Shown: positions 32,220-43,799 of the stretch, one piece after another
Position numbering within the stretch: the stretch's first letter is position 1
How the letters are laid out: each line of letters begins with the position of its first letter
Source of the DNA: Artemia franciscana
Taxonomy: Eukaryota; Arthropoda; Branchiopoda; Anostraca; Artemiidae
Reading direction: 5' to 3'
DNA length: 64,000 nt
Assembly: GCF_032884065.1 (NCBI RefSeq)
Contig: NC_088873.1
Span: 2,479,718 to 2,543,717, forward strand
Translations under genes and position numbers: made by a program
The notes under the pieces: generated by a model
Told to the model about the DNA's origin: nothing
Databases searched by the model: none
The model's input: only the letters and a program-made list of their open reading frames with translations

Positions 32220-33960
32220 TTGAATGGGCCAGGTTTTGACATATTCTTTTTCTTAGTTACACGTGAGGAAGTTATCAGGTCATTTTTTAAAAAAAAACCT
32301 GCAACCTCAACGGCATCTGCTGATACTGGAAAGGTGGCAAATGTAAGACCTAGTTCTTCTGCATCGCTTACATTAAGCACATTGAAAAAAGATCCACCGC
32401 GGAGCGAAATAGAAGCAACAGACGTACATGAAAAATATCTCCATTCAACTACCATAGGGCAAACAAATGATTTTGGTGTAATATCGGAAGTAGTAGTTAC
32501 GTTTGATTCATCACAAACCGCTGATATCGAAAAAAAGAGCAACTTGGGTACTCTGCAATCTGGACCTTCCAGCTTTATAATTTAAATTTTGAGAAGTAGG
32601 TGTTACTTAACTATAAACAATATTGGAAAGTTCGTCCGGGTAGGTATGAGGTATCGTGATGTTTTCTTAAATAATTAGTTTAATGTCTTTTCAGTCTATG
32701 TTTATTGCTGATTTTTTTTTTTTTTTCACTTGTTTTGTGCATGTCACCATGGCCCAATTGGGCTTTTCGTGTGAATAAATCTATCTATCAATTTTTCAAA
32801 AATAAAATTTGGCAGCAATTTGAGACCTTTTTGTCTAAATATTAACAACAACTTAGTTGGTTTGCAGGGACGTTCCTAGGGTGGTGGTACCACATAGGCA
32901 AAAAAGCCGAATAAAAATGAAATTTTTATCATTGTGGGAAAACCTCCAGCCGCGACCCCCAGCCACGGCGTCAAGAGAAGCTGTCCGGTTGCCCAACCCT
33001 TTAAATGGCTCTGCTCGTTAAAATACAAAACAGAGGAAGACAAGGTCTACTCTTTTGTTTGGAGACGCTTCATTAAAGAAGGAATTTGTGACCATCGCGA
33101 ATAAGTCGTGAAAATCAGTTGCAACAACTGGAAGAAACTAGGAAAGGGCTAAGAAAACATGCAGAATGTTAGCTCCATCTTGGATGTGCAAAAAATGTGT
33201 TTCTTACCAAAAGTCTGTAAATGCAGGGGATATCTACCAGCTAATTCTAAACCAACAATAGCATTATATTTTTGAAAATGGAGATTATTTATTAAAACTT
33301 ATAGATATAATACAGATCCTTGTGCGTCAGGGTTTGCTTTTAAGAAGGCATAAAGAAGACTCCTTATCCAAAAATAGGGTCATTTTTTGGAAATAACTCA
33401 ACTTTTCTCAGACTACGACAAGAATTTTGACACGTACTTTGAAAACATTTGAATTACTGCAGTTCAGATATCCAAAATGAGATAACCAATATGACAAGAA
33501 CGCCTAACAAGAGAGGCAATTCGTGAAGGAGACAAAAGCAAGTGGATTTTTGACCTTGAGTTTTGACGAGGCGAGACGCTACGAAGAGGAGCAACTGTCT
33601 ATTACTATTAGACTTGCGATAGACATGAATGTGGTAGAACGATTAATTGGCTTTGTCAATTGTCTGACGTCTAGAGACGCACAAGGACTAGCTATGCTGG
33701 TTTTGGGAACACTCAACAGAATCAATTGGGTGATGTTCCGATTATTTCGTAGTTATATGACAACGCCAGAGTCATGTCTGGTAAATATAGGCCATCAAGC
33801 AATTATAAGGGAGCCCTTATGCAATATATACCCATTGTTTGGGACCCAAATTGAACCCAGTTGTTGTTGATTCTGTGCAAAAGTTTCCTTAGCAAAGACT
33901 TTTTTCAGTGGAATAGAATCTTTGCATATTCATTTCTCTTGGTCCGGTCATCATCATATC
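32220..33960 (+). pseudogene. hAT-superfamily (ZMYM1/DUF4371-like) transposase relic
   Basis: Three pieces line up with one protein type. First, 32220-32585 has REEVIRSFFKKK and a conserved leader end DIEKKSNLGTLQSGPSS. Second, 33000-33175 has KYKTEEDKVYSF and later RKHAEC-like readings, corresponding to the TTF-type zinc-finger region. Third, 33523-33870 has FDEARRYEEEQLSITIRLA, VERLIGFVNCLTSRDAQGLA and, in the next frame, SYDNARVMSGKYRPS (family GxxYDxAxxMSGKxxG). About 350 bp between the first two pieces looks like inserted sequence. Frameshifts and stops mean no active transposase. Domesticated ZMYM-like host genes share this architecture, but the decay argues against one here. Confidence 0.72.
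32590..32800 (+). mobile_element. Retroelement 3' tail inserted in the hAT relic
   Basis: GCATGTCACCATGGCCCAAT, TGGGCTTTTCGTGTGAATAA and a terminal (ATCT)n-like ATCTATCTATC resemble the end of an L2/CR1-type LINE with its microsatellite tail. The position between two collinear parts of the hAT relic supports a secondary insertion. Confidence 0.4.
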
Positions 33961-34039
33961 TAAAAAGAATACAAGAATATGTAGAAATAAAAACCAGTCG
34001 TGGATCGGTAAGTCTGAGTGCAGTAAGAGTGATTGCTAA

Positions 34040-34452
34040 TCAAATATTCCTTGTCCCCCCGTCGTCATTTATATATCCCCCCTGTGCCCCCCTGGCGTCC
34101 CCGTTGTGTCCTGGTCGTCATTTATATTCCCTGTGTCCTGGTCGTCATTTGTGTCCTGGTCTGTAATTTCTCTTTGAGTGTCGTCAATGACACAAATGAC
34201 CGGTCGTCATTTGTGTCCCGGTCTGTAATTTCTCTTTGAGTGTCCCGGTCGTCATTTATATTCCCTGTGTCCCGGTCGTCATTTATATTCCCTGTGTCCC
34301 GGTCGTCATTTATATTCCCTGTGTCCCGGTCTGTAACGTCAACTTATAATGACTTCATCTACAAAGCCTTATATACTTATAGTGACGTCATATGCAAGCC
34401 CTCTTTTTACAAAAAAACAAACATGCATACAACTTATTTTTATATATATAGA
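34040..34452 (-). mobile_element. Helitron 5' end with 27-bp subterminal minisatellite
   Basis: On the reverse strand the sequence begins A/TCTATATATATAAAAATAAG at 34452, the standard Helitron 5' TC end inserted after an A. It continues with a TGACGTCACTATAAGTATA block and then tandem 27-bp units (GACCGGGACACAGGGAATAT AAATGAC) down to about 34050. This arrangement is common ahead of Rep-helicase in animal Helitrons. No Rep/helicase and no CTAG hairpin end was found on the far side, so the copy is truncated. The repeating Ser-Arg-Ser-Phe open frame here is an artefact. Confidence 0.72.
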
Positions 34453-34462
34453 TAGAAGATAG

Positions 34463-34702
34463 ATGTCAAACTCGAATTTAACAAAATTTATTATGAGCGA
34501 AGAAACGGAATCTAATTCGAACTCAAATAACAATGAATGATGAAGTCAAGCATAAAACAATGACGTAACTAACTCCCATGGCATAATTAACTTATTTAAA
34601 ATGTCAAATTCATATTTAATAAAATTTATTATGAACGAAGAAACGGAATCTAATTCGAACTCGAATAATAATGAATGACGAAGCCAAGCATAAAACAACC
34701 CC
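34463..34702 (+). repeat. 138-bp tandem duplication containing a repeated 25-codon open frame
   Basis: Two units start with ATGTCAAA at 34463 and 34601 and stay alike to AAGCATAAAACAA. Each holds an ATG-to-TGA frame of 25 codons that includes EETESNSNSNNNE. The two copies differ at about three amino acids and four silent sites. It lies just outside the Helitron 5' end. No known protein is recognised; it may be a leader of a lost element. Confidence 0.6.
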
Positions 34703-35955
34703 AAATTAGGGTTGTGCTTCAACCCAATACATCTCCAACGTGTATTATTAGTGTAATGCTCATTTGATTTTTATTGCAGATTTATTTCTTTTAAAATTAC
34801 AGAGATACAATTACAGTTAATGCCCTCGCAATGAACTCATCGATGAATTTTAAGAGAAAGGTGAGCATGTAATGGCTTGTAGAAGTCAGGGTCATGCACA
34901 GAATTTGGTCTATAAAATTGTTGAGGCCCGAGCCTCCCTTCTACAATTAATAAGCATAGACATATTGCACGTGTATTGTTCCTAATTGTTTAGGAATCAT
35001 TCAGGCAGTGGTCATAAATGATCAGATGACTGCCCTGAATCAAAATAAGGTAGGGAAATGGTATTAAAGGTTTTTGAAGTTAATAGTTACAAATATGTGG
35101 CTAAAATTACACACTTACTATCAGAAAAACTGGGCGAGGCCTTCAAGTTTTAATAAATAGCCAGTCTTAAATTAAACGTTCTGTAAATTTTATTAGACCA
35201 GTGCGTCTATTGTACTTTTTGAAATCAGGATCATCCAAAGATTTCGGTGTGCACAATTTTTGGACTCTAGGGCTAAAGTCTTACTCCTTACCCACCCCAA
35301 TTTCGTAAGTATAAACATATTGAGCCTTTTAACTTAACAAGAATATTTTTTGGAATGGATTTAAATGGCCATGTCACTGTTTTAAACCGCAAAAAGTAAA
35401 AGCTCTCAATAAAAAGACCCAAATGAATTCTAAATCAGGTGAGACTGAAACAAAACAAGAAATATTGCCAAACGGCTAAGTCAGCTTTTTCACCCTTTTA
35501 GATCTACTAGATACTAGATTATGGTTTGCAGTTTACACAAAAGCATATATGTTTGATATGTTTTGTTCTACAAGATGTAAAAGTCGCAATATTGTTCAAG
35601 CAATTCAGTTTTGTAAGACTTAAACGTGAATAGATAAGAGAATTGAAAGCCAAATGACCTTAACCCAAATAACAAAAATGAGAAAATAAGTATGACGCTA
35701 ATATGGTTACAATTCTCATCAGTGTTTTCCTCCTGAATTCATCTCCCACAAACACTGCATTGTTCGAAGGCTGAAGACAAAATGCATTTTCAATACTGTT
35801 TCCCTTGTTGTCTAACATGGTAAAATGTCAAAATAATGTCATAGCATCCACCAAAAAGTTTGTTCTCACTTAAAGTATATTTGTGACGGTCAGTCTTGCT
35901 TCACTACTCTAATTAGTTTTTTTAAGTGTCTTCTTTATTTTAAATTCATTTCTTT
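34703..35955. other. AT-rich intergenic sequence, nothing recognised
   Basis: No exon with matching splice signals, no RNA gene and no transposon terminus could be supported. Confidence 0.35.
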
Positions 35956-35966
35956 TATGTATGTAG

Positions 35967-36163
35967 AAAGTTGGATAGTGAAATTAATTTACTTAAAGCT
36001 CGAATGACACTATCTTTCGAGGAAGCAACACATTCGAGGGGGCAACACCCAGTGGCACGAATTGGGAGAAGGATTTCCTATCTGCATTTTAGAAAATACC
36101 TTTCTTTGCATGATGGTTCAGAAAGTCGAAAAATATCCTCCTTTCTTCCCGTACATTTTATTT
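35967..36163 (+). other. Possible terminal exon of unknown + strand gene
   Basis: After TTTTATGTATGTAG the frame LDSEINLLKARMTLSFEEAT runs open for about 65 codons to a TAA at 36161-36163, without low-complexity bias and with a plausible charged composition. The acceptor is weak in pyrimidines. The reading phase does not suit the FoxN exon that ends at 22484. No family is recognised. Confidence 0.2.
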
Positions 36164-36731
36164 AATTGGTGACACTGAAAACAGCCCACTCACTGCAGGT
36201 AGTTCTATTTCAAATATGGATTGACACATACTAGTAACTTGCAAAGGGATGAATTTCAGGGAGAGTTGGTTCATAAAAAAGGGGAGGGGGAGAAGTTCTT
36301 TGTTCCCCGAAGGGGAATTGAACGAAAGACATAAGAAACTGTAAATATATAGATTTTCGGGGTGAATAAGAACAGCCCAAAGTACCCTCCTCACCGCGCC
36401 CATAATTTTGTCATTCTGCTATGCAACAAAGTCCTCAATCATCAGCTATCAGTTAGTTTTTGAACTTAATTAGTTGAAGGTCTACAGACGAAGGAGCTTC
36501 AGAAAACGATTCACAATGAAAATCTGACCCAGAAAATGCATATTGCAGGATTTTCCATTTTCCGGAATATTTTTCCATTTTCCTCCTTATCCGGCCGTCA
36601 TATCTGTTATTGAGGTTTTCCTGTCTCAAAAGGGCCGAAATATAAAATATTTCTGTCTATTTTGGCCATGATAAAACTTAAGCAAATTTGACTAGGCAGA
36701 AATAATTTCACTATTTTGGACACTGAGCTAC

Positions 36732-36737
36732 TTTATT
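36732..36737 (-). promoter_or_regulatory. Polyadenylation signal AATAAA of NF-YB
   Basis: On the reverse strand AATAAA lies 79 bases after the NF-YB stop codon, the usual distance for a short 3' UTR. The site is inferred from the motif and position only. Confidence 0.6.
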
Positions 36738-36816
36738 TTAATTGTATTCTATTAAATCGTGCAAGGACAAAATATACGATATTATCAACAATCATCATTC
36801 GATATACATAGGAATA

Positions 36817-36908
36817 TCAGCTCAGCTGGAAGGACTGAACGTCGCGTGGGAAAGCATATACAATATTTGTCCCAGACGGAATCATATTCGTCACCTGGTT
36901 GGTAGAAC
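36817..36908 (-). CDS. NFYB: NF-YB, last coding exon
   Basis: The acceptor TGTTTTTTCAG ends at 36909. The exon takes one base from the previous exon and reads GSTNQVTNMIPSGTNIVYAF and VQSFQLS before TGA (36817-36819). Animal NF-YB proteins end in a glutamine/hydrophobic segment with a VMVY...IQFS pattern, and NIVY...FQLS here is the matching C-terminus. Its phase fits the exon at 39885-39939 exactly. It is the non-histone tail, so sequence alone is weaker evidence than for the fold exon. Confidence 0.85.
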
Positions 36909-37049
36909 CTGAAAAAACAGTTGGAAAATAATAATTTAAAAGTATTAGAACCTGCAAGGGCTGACTTGTTAATTTTTTCTTAATGCTAAACAGCGCATGA
37001 AACATGGTTGAAAATGTAAAAAAATAAAACATATGGAACAAAACAGCTT

Positions 37050-38430
37050 AAGAACGCTGAGCTTTCTTAAAAAAAATCCTTAAAAAAACTTAAAATTTCT
37101 TAAAAAAACATCCTTCGAATTTTCTTTGAAATTCACACAACCACATATAATTAAAAATTTGGGAAAATTCGAAGTTCAATTTTCTATTAAAAAGACCACA
37201 ATATACAGTTATTTAGTTTTTGATAATAGTAGGAACCAAAACTAAGAAGAAAATAAACGTGAGTGAAAGAAAAATAAGCATACAATATATCAAAACCATA
37301 TGGCAGCTAACAACTTAAGATGTAGCTTTCCGTTGAAAATTGTAGCAGTCTTTGGGAATCAAGAGATTTTTAATGTCTGAATTTTTCAGACAAAAAGCGT
37401 TGCCGAACTTAACTAGTTTTGTTCATTTGTTTTCATGGTTCAAAGTGGCAACATTGACAAAAATTTCGTACTGCGCTAAAAAACAGAATAACATTTATGA
37501 AACCACCAAAAGAAAAATCTGAGAAAATCGAGACATAAAACTGACCCACTGACAAAAATGTTTTATTTTAAATGGTTGGTACTTTAAAGCAGATGAGTTA
37601 TTCAAGGGCAATTAAAACATAAATCGAACTTCAATTGAAGGTTTTTGAAGTTGATTTTTCGCAGGACTGCTCGGCATAATAACCCTGAATAAGCAAATCC
37701 AACAGTTAATCTAAAATTAGACTAGGCGGTGAAAATTCAACACAAAACACTTGCAACACTTTATGTCTATAGGCTATTAAATAATCACGTCTTTATAATC
37801 ATTTATATTCCCAATTTTTAAACAATTTGCGTTACTGATTTATCTTAACCCAAATAAATCTTATAGGACTCAGTTGTGTTATCGAAAATCTATATAATTT
37901 ATATTTCTTAAAAGAATTTGGTTCTTAGCAGGACCGTGGATAATCTACAAATCGAATAACCTGCCCATTGATGATCGATAACTTACTGACAAAACTATCA
38001 CTGACAAATACTTGACAAATACAACATATACTGACAAAACTATCTGAGCCAAACTTGTTTTCTGGTTTCAGTTACTGTAAAGGATTCCAATTTCAACATT
38101 CTAAGGTCAGTGAATGATGTTTTTTTTTTACTATATAGGTCAATCTTTCTATGTTAATACTCCTAAATACCCCAAAACGAAAGCAGTTTATAAAGTGATA
38201 CTTTTGTATTACTCAAGGGGCTTTGGAGGACAATAAAGACACGCTCTGGGGTAAAACAACGGGGTATTTTAACACCTCCGTTACGGGAAGCCATGTGCCT
38301 CAATCGTTCAAACGGCAGCGCTTAAGAGTTTAATATAGGGATTAGAAATTGAATATGCCGAATATTTTGTCTGAAATACAATTTTCCTACAAGGCTGTTT
38401 TCTATAAATGCATCCCCTTCCCTCGGACGA
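37050..38430. other. NF-YB third intron, AT-rich
   Basis: No inner gene was found. Low-complexity A/T with runs of A8-A9. Together with the LINE scrap and SINE beyond it, this makes up the intron 36909-39884. Confidence 0.4.
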
Positions 38431-38539
38431 GCTCTCTCGACTAGTACCTTCGTTTGTCCAGCCAATATGGAAAGTACGCAGAAACGCGGGATAATCTGTT
38501 CACTTGAAAGAGGACAATGACTGTTCTCGGATTATCTAC

Positions 38540-38660
38540 ATTGAAAAGCTGAAGAGCAGCTCTGAGGGACACTATACCTCTGATTAGAATGGTCTCCCAA
38601 GTGAGGTTGTCCCTGAAAAGCCAATCGGTTGATTCTTTTAAAAGAAACCAAAAGACAAAA
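38540..38660 (+). pseudogene. Scrap of a CR1/L2-like LINE C-terminus
   Basis: In one forward frame NGLPSEVVPEKPIG appears, the WNxLPxEVV...S(V)xxFK motif at the end of CR1/L2 ORF2. FKRNQKT follows in another frame. Heavily eroded, lying in an NF-YB intron on the opposite strand. Confidence 0.5.
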
Positions 38661-39574
38661 CCCTAGGGAGAAAGTTGACCAGGGCGAATTAGGCCCTAAG
38701 CACAATGAACAGTATTATAAAAAAAAACCTAGTGGGAACTATGCTTACGCAACATACGCATAAAAATCTGTAAATTTTGACTATGCAGTATCCAAAATAG
38801 GGGTTGCCACCTGAAATGCCCCCCCCCAGATGCTTATTTTTAAGTTTCATCAGGTTCCCATCAGTACCATTGAAAATAAAAGTCAATAAAATGCTTTGCT
38901 TTTTAAACATTTAGCTGCAGCATTAAAATAACACTGTCACATTCTACATATTTATAGACTTATTTAAAGAACTTGACTAAACATTTGAAGCTTAACGAGG
39001 TACCTGACAGGGAAAACATTTGATGACAGGAGAAAAAGCAGACAAAACCCGAAGACCAATTAACATAACATTGTTTTAATTTTGTTCTCAATTTGATGTT
39101 TTAGTTCCTACCCTCTTCAAGGTAGTTCCATAATTTCCTTGAATTGTGAGTAAGAAATATTCTAACAAAACTTATTCTACCAGCTTAGGCTTTTTAAGTG
39201 GGTCATTCAACAATCATATGGCAATAGGCTCTTAATGCATGGATAGTATGCTAAAGCTATTTAACCACAGAATGGGAAAGGGTTTGCAGGCCCGTACCCC
39301 CTCATAAATTTTAATGTTTTTCCCTTCCCCTGGAATTCCCTAATATGCACGTAAAACAAATATTTTTTACACTTTAAAATGGTTCTCTAGCCAACCCTCA
39401 AGAAATTCCCGTATTAGTACTCAACGGAAACCTTACACTGTAATTTTATGGGACTCCAAGGGGGGGGGGGTCCATTTTTGTAGCGACGTCAGACCACTGC
39501 CTCCCTTTGGTTAATCCCAAGTAACCTCCAAAGTGCCCAAACATGATTTTACATAAATGACATTTGGTTGTACA

Positions 39575-39770
39575 GAAGTTATAGCACAGTGTATTAATGC
39601 TCTGCTTGGCAATAGAAGGCCCATGGATCAATCCCGCCGCATCAAGGGTGGGCAACAAGTTTGCTACTTGTCCCTGTAAAAAAGACCAAAGAACTGAAAC
39701 GTTGATTCCACACCCTATGCACCAGCAATATCTTTAGAAGATCTTTAGTATTTATTAATTTGGTATATTC
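39575..39770 (+). mobile_element. tRNA-derived SINE
   Basis: The head has an A-box-like TAGCACAGTGTATTAATGC and a B-box-like GGATCAATCCC (39625-39635) at normal spacing. The body reads GGGCAACAAGTTTGCTACTT, GTCCCTGTAAAAAAGACC and TGCACCAGCAATATCTTTAG, shared with 14290-14440. Internal RNA polymerase III promoters of this type drive SINEs. It cannot be a working tRNA because the cloverleaf is incomplete. Confidence 0.7.
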
Positions 39771-39884
39771 CCATACATATCGAGAAATTACAGGTGCCTT
39801 CTTCTATTTGAAAATAATAACAAAATAAAAAGGAAAGAGCTAGAAAAAAATAATAAACAGAAAACTTATCTAATGGTGCCTTAC

Positions 39885-39939
39885 CATAGTTTTCTTGAGA
39901 GCTTTCATATTCTTCCAGATCTTTTTCACCCTTCATTGA
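39885..39939 (-). CDS. NFYB: NF-YB, third coding exon
   Basis: A 55-base exon between TTATTTTCAG and ATG/GTAAGG. Following the fold exon in phase 0 it reads SMKGEKDLEEYESSQENY, which continues the family's YLQKFREAMKGEK junction at the expected place. It ends with one base of a Gly codon completed in the last exon. The acidic linker after AMKGEK varies widely between species, so it does not place the gene further. Confidence 0.9.
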
Positions 39940-39959
39940 CTGAAAATAATAAAAAAATC

Positions 39960-39960
<1 letters not shown>

Positions 39961-39987
<27 letters not shown>
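39961..39987 (+). repeat. A27 tract in an NF-YB intron
   Basis: A pure adenine run about 20 bp beyond the acceptor side of the 39885-39939 exon. On the gene's strand it is a long T tract just ahead of the acceptor TTATTTTCAG, so it extends the polypyrimidine tract. Confidence 0.9.
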
Positions 39988-39992
<5 letters not shown>

Positions 39993-40094
39993 GAATTCAG
40001 CTTACAGAAACAGGCAACAAGACCACGATTTTCTTTTTTTTTGTGGGGTGGAGAGAAGCGCAAATCTAACGAAACACAAAACACAAATTAAGTG

Positions 40095-41418
40095 AGAAAT
40101 AAAAATCAATCTTTCTAACTGAAAATCTAAAAGAGTAACCGGCCTGAAGACTCAACCCTTACCTTGAACAGAATAAACTGTTTTTGCATACAGATTTCTA
40201 TAAAGGAAGGGGTATAAGAACCCCGTCCCCAATAAAACTAGAGCTTTTTATTTAAGTAGGTACTTTTTGAACATGACTAAAATAGCTAATAAATATCTTT
40301 GTTGAACCACCCATTTTCCCCAAATACAAATATTTGACTCGTCTAAAATAAAATTTTGGTCGCACTCCCTGGACAGCACAACCATAAATCAGTATTTCTT
40401 ATTTTTAAACCGCATACTCGAAAAGAAATGTTAGGTCTTCCAAGTTTATTAGTCATATTTAGAAAGCACTTTCTTCATTTAAGACAATTTCGGACAAGAT
40501 TTTATTACAATGTTGCTTCTTTTTTTCACGAAATAAAACATTTTGTCGCATACTGTCTACATTTTTATGCCAATTAAAATAAGGTTCTAAGGTAAAAATG
40601 AATAATTTCAGGGTTATACCAAGTGGCACCAATCAGAGGGAGTAGGGGAGGGGCATTATGCCCCCAATCTAGATTCCAAAATGCACCTTTTATGGTGTTT
40701 TCAATAAACATTACATTTTTGATATTTTATTTGCAATATCCAAAAACCGTTTGATAAGCTGTTCTCAAAGGGAAGATCATAGTAAAGGTAATATGCAGTA
40801 GCGAAAAGTCCTATACTTCCCATTAAAAAATTTGACACAGATCTAAAACAACAGAAGATTCATGACCCAGCCTTGCTCTGATGTAATATGCTCAGAGTTT
40901 ACTTACGCACTATGAGATGTGTGTAATGTTTGGGAAATATTTTGCTAATTGTATATTCTTATACTGTGAGGAAGATCATCAGTATGATGCATGTTCAGTC
41001 ACACTTGGATTCTAGTAATCTACATGCCTCTGTAGACCCTCCTCTAAATAACAGCTTATCTATTGGCAATTATCTCAGGAGTACAAAATGTCAGACACAA
41101 CATAGACTATAGGAGCAACGGTTAGCGTTTGGCATTTTGGTATATCAAACCACCTTACCAATAAGAAATAAGTCTTAGATACGTATATATGGGAACTTAA
41201 AAAATAAATCTCAGTTCATTCTTTGGTTAATGTTGTGCATATTTTGAAACAGGTAAATTTGAATTTACTATTACTCATTTCTGTACACTTTGCTATCTCT
41301 TACTAAGGTACTTGTTCCATTAACACATATTGTGTATGGTTAAAAAGCTCTGACATACAATATGATTAGGTTATCCTTATCCTGTCTACAATATCAAAGC
41401 TATTATATTCTGCACTCT
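40095..41418. other. NF-YB second intron, no inner feature recognised
   Basis: AT-rich sequence with no coding match. The open frames at 40356-40577 and 40930-41112 have no recognisable homology and lack splice context. Confidence 0.35.

Positions 41419-41419
<1 letters not shown>

Positions 41420-41494
<75 letters not shown>
41420..41494 (+). repeat. Very long poly(A) tract (about 75)
   Basis: An uninterrupted adenine run of about 75 followed by TATTAGGC. It may be the tail of a retrocopy whose body has decayed, or an expanded mononucleotide tract. Its length should be treated as approximate. Confidence 0.9.
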
Positions 41495-41497
<3 letters not shown>

Positions 41498-42182
41498 TAG
41501 GCTATAAACATGCAGCAGATCTCGATTTAATAAACCAATCTCCTATGTGATAAAATGTTCCTAAAATTGTAAAAGATATTCTGTCTTTAAACATCTTGAG
41601 TGCTTTTTTGAGCATTTTGTCCAGGCCTGGAAGGAAGGGATTTCAGGTGAGAAACAATCGATGATGGACAAGAAATCACCAGTTTATATAGAACTAAGCA
41701 AAGCATATCCTTTATATCAGTTATCTACAGACACCTGTCAGTGAAATTAGACAAGCAAAGTTCATAGATAGGGTAACAACTGAAATGGAAAAGGCCAGAG
41801 TGAAAAATGATACTTGAAAGCAGTACTAACTATTTAGTGAAGCCACTGGGGGAAAAGGAGACATAATACCCTCCAAGGAAAGACATAGGAGAGCCGTCAC
41901 CAATAAGGCAGCAAGAATCAATGACGCTGAACCAATTTTAAACCATGCCAAGCCCTTACATTATCCTACAACTCCTGACAGTTCGTGATAAAGTTCCTGC
42001 TTCTTCATGATCCTGCCATTCATCTTTGAACTTATCCCATCCTAACAAGTCCCTACTGGGGGGAACTCAGCTCTTCCCAGGCTCTATTTCATTTTTTCGG
42101 AATGTCTGCCTCTTGAGTTTGAATAAATCTATATACTTTACAAATGATGTTTTAGTTTTATATATAAAAAAGATATCAATAC

Positions 42183-42535
42183 CTCTCTGTATTTTTGCAA
42201 ATAAACCTTGAGAGGCTCAATGTAATTATCGAATCCAAGGGTAGACATTGCAAACAATATGTCTTCTCCATTAATTGTCTTCCTCTTTTCCATCATGCAT
42301 CTGTCACTAGCTTCAGAGGTGATGAAACTAATGAACTCAGAAACACATTCTTGCACACATTCTCTGGCATCTTTGGCAATCTTTCCAAAAGTAGGGATAG
42401 ACCTTTTCATGATTCTGGCAACATTGGCTATTGGCAAGAACCTATCCTGTTCCCTCAAAGTTGCAGCCAATCTATCCCTACTGTCATCTTCTGAGTTATC
42501 ACCACCATCAGCACTTAAACTTGCCTCATCTGCAA
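42183..42535 (-). CDS. NFYB: NF-YB, histone-fold exon
   Basis: NF-YB pairs with NF-YC through a histone fold, recruits NF-YA and binds CCAAT boxes in promoters in the nucleus. Residues (189-codon model): a short acidic linker 24-50, then the fold from [20 protein letters not shown] (51-70), [47 protein letters not shown] to [12 protein letters not shown] (141). These blocks are nearly identical to animal NF-YB. The donor is GAG/GTATTG (42182). Two acceptors fit the same phase, TTTTAG (exon start 42535) and TTGCAG (42529), a difference of two codons. The ATG-led reading at 42596 runs into intron and is not the start. Full model: 56746-56815, this exon, 39885-39939, 36817-36908, giving 189 residues against 207 in human. 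Confidence 0.96.
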
Positions 42536-42539
42536 CTAA

Positions 42540-43525
42540 AACATTAAAGGAGAAAAAATCCTTCTTATTAAACAATAAACTTGTTGGATCAGTCAATGGA
42601 TCAGGAATTGGATGTAATATAAAAAAAGTTTTGAGAAAAATACAAAATTTTCTCTTTTTTTGAAAAGTTGATTCAACTTTAAAAGTTGATCTGCCATATA
42701 GCTAGCAGAGGTTTGAAAGCAAAAATCGAAGGTAATCCACTAGCCTAAAAAAATATGACTATCGAGCCTAGTTTTTTAGTTCTTGAGCAAAAAAGCAGAA
42801 TTTCTAAAATCTGTTTAAACCTATTAGTAAAAACTAGGACAGCACACTATTTTTTAACCTTGTCACCAGTAATATTGGGGTGCTCTGAATTTTATTCTAC
42901 TGTTTCTAATTTAGAAATGCATTGTTGTCAGCAAGCATTATTATGATCCATGAAAAGCAAGTATCAAGCACTGAACCTTTGAATAACCTCAGTCTGAAAC
43001 ATTAAACAAATCAATAGTACTTTTGATTTTGATCATTCTTTTTTATTTGAAGTCAAGCACCTCCAACCAATTCCTTGATATAATTTGATTTGGAATCTGT
43101 CTTTCCTTTGTTTGTGATTCTTTTAACTAGTTTATAAGTCGCTCTGTGTCAGAATGATTTAATGTTTTTTAAGATAACTTCAAATTTGGTAAACATATGT
43201 ATTTTATAATATGACCTAAATGTCAAGGGTCAAATTATATACATAGAAGGGTCAAAAGGGAATTATGCTCTTAAATGGGGCAAACCCTAAAATTTACATT
43301 AACAGCATTTTTTTTATTGTAAAGTTTAAAAGTTTTGCTATCAGAAACTTACAATTATCATTCTATGTAAAAAATACTAAAATTTTTCAGCTTTTTATAA
43401 AGTTTTACCTTATTGCATGTTTTCAGTTTTGACAAAAAATTAGCATAGATTTCTTTATGAAATTAGCCTACAATGATGTCATATTTCAAGCAATGTGCAA
43501 AATTTTGCGGCCAGTTGGATTGCAG
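42540..43525. other. Start of the NF-YB first intron, AT-rich
   Basis: No gene or transposon terminus was recognised before the mini-Helitron at 43530. Forward open frames such as 42259-42663 are antisense shadows of the histone-fold exon. Confidence 0.4.
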
Positions 43526-43529
43526 TAAA

Positions 43530-43734
43530 TCTATATATATAAAAATAGCAATCACCATCAACAAAGCTCAAGGGCAATCATTAGAATAATGAGGTATAGA
43601 TCTGAATACAGATTGTTTTTCCCATGGACAATTATATGTTGCATGTTCAAGAGTCGGTAAACCTGACAATCTATTTATATGCACAGACAATGGGACAGCC
43701 AAGAATGTTGTATATTCGCAAGTTTTACATAGTT

Positions 43735-43799
<65 letters not shown>

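Noticed and set aside
34050-34335. 27-bp repeats with short spacers as a CRISPR-like array
   Set aside because: The repeats are gapless and belong to the Helitron 5' subterminal minisatellite.
35967-36163. Next FoxN exon
   Set aside because: The open frame needs a different phase from the one left at 22484; read in phase 0 it stops after three codons.
39575-39650. Possible tRNA gene
   Set aside because: The A and B boxes are present but no cloverleaf or anticodon stem can be drawn; it is the head of a SINE with a second copy at 14290.
41362-41550. Open frame with a poly-lysine run
   Set aside because: It is the A75 tract read as codons, with unrelated flanks.
42536-42596. [13 protein letters not shown] start of the NF-YB reading frame
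   Set aside because: This is intron read-through past two good acceptors; the phase-matched exon at 56746-56815 gives a better N-terminus.
42259-42663. 134-codon forward open frame
   Set aside because: Antisense to the NF-YB histone-fold exon, whose reverse reading is an unambiguous conserved protein.
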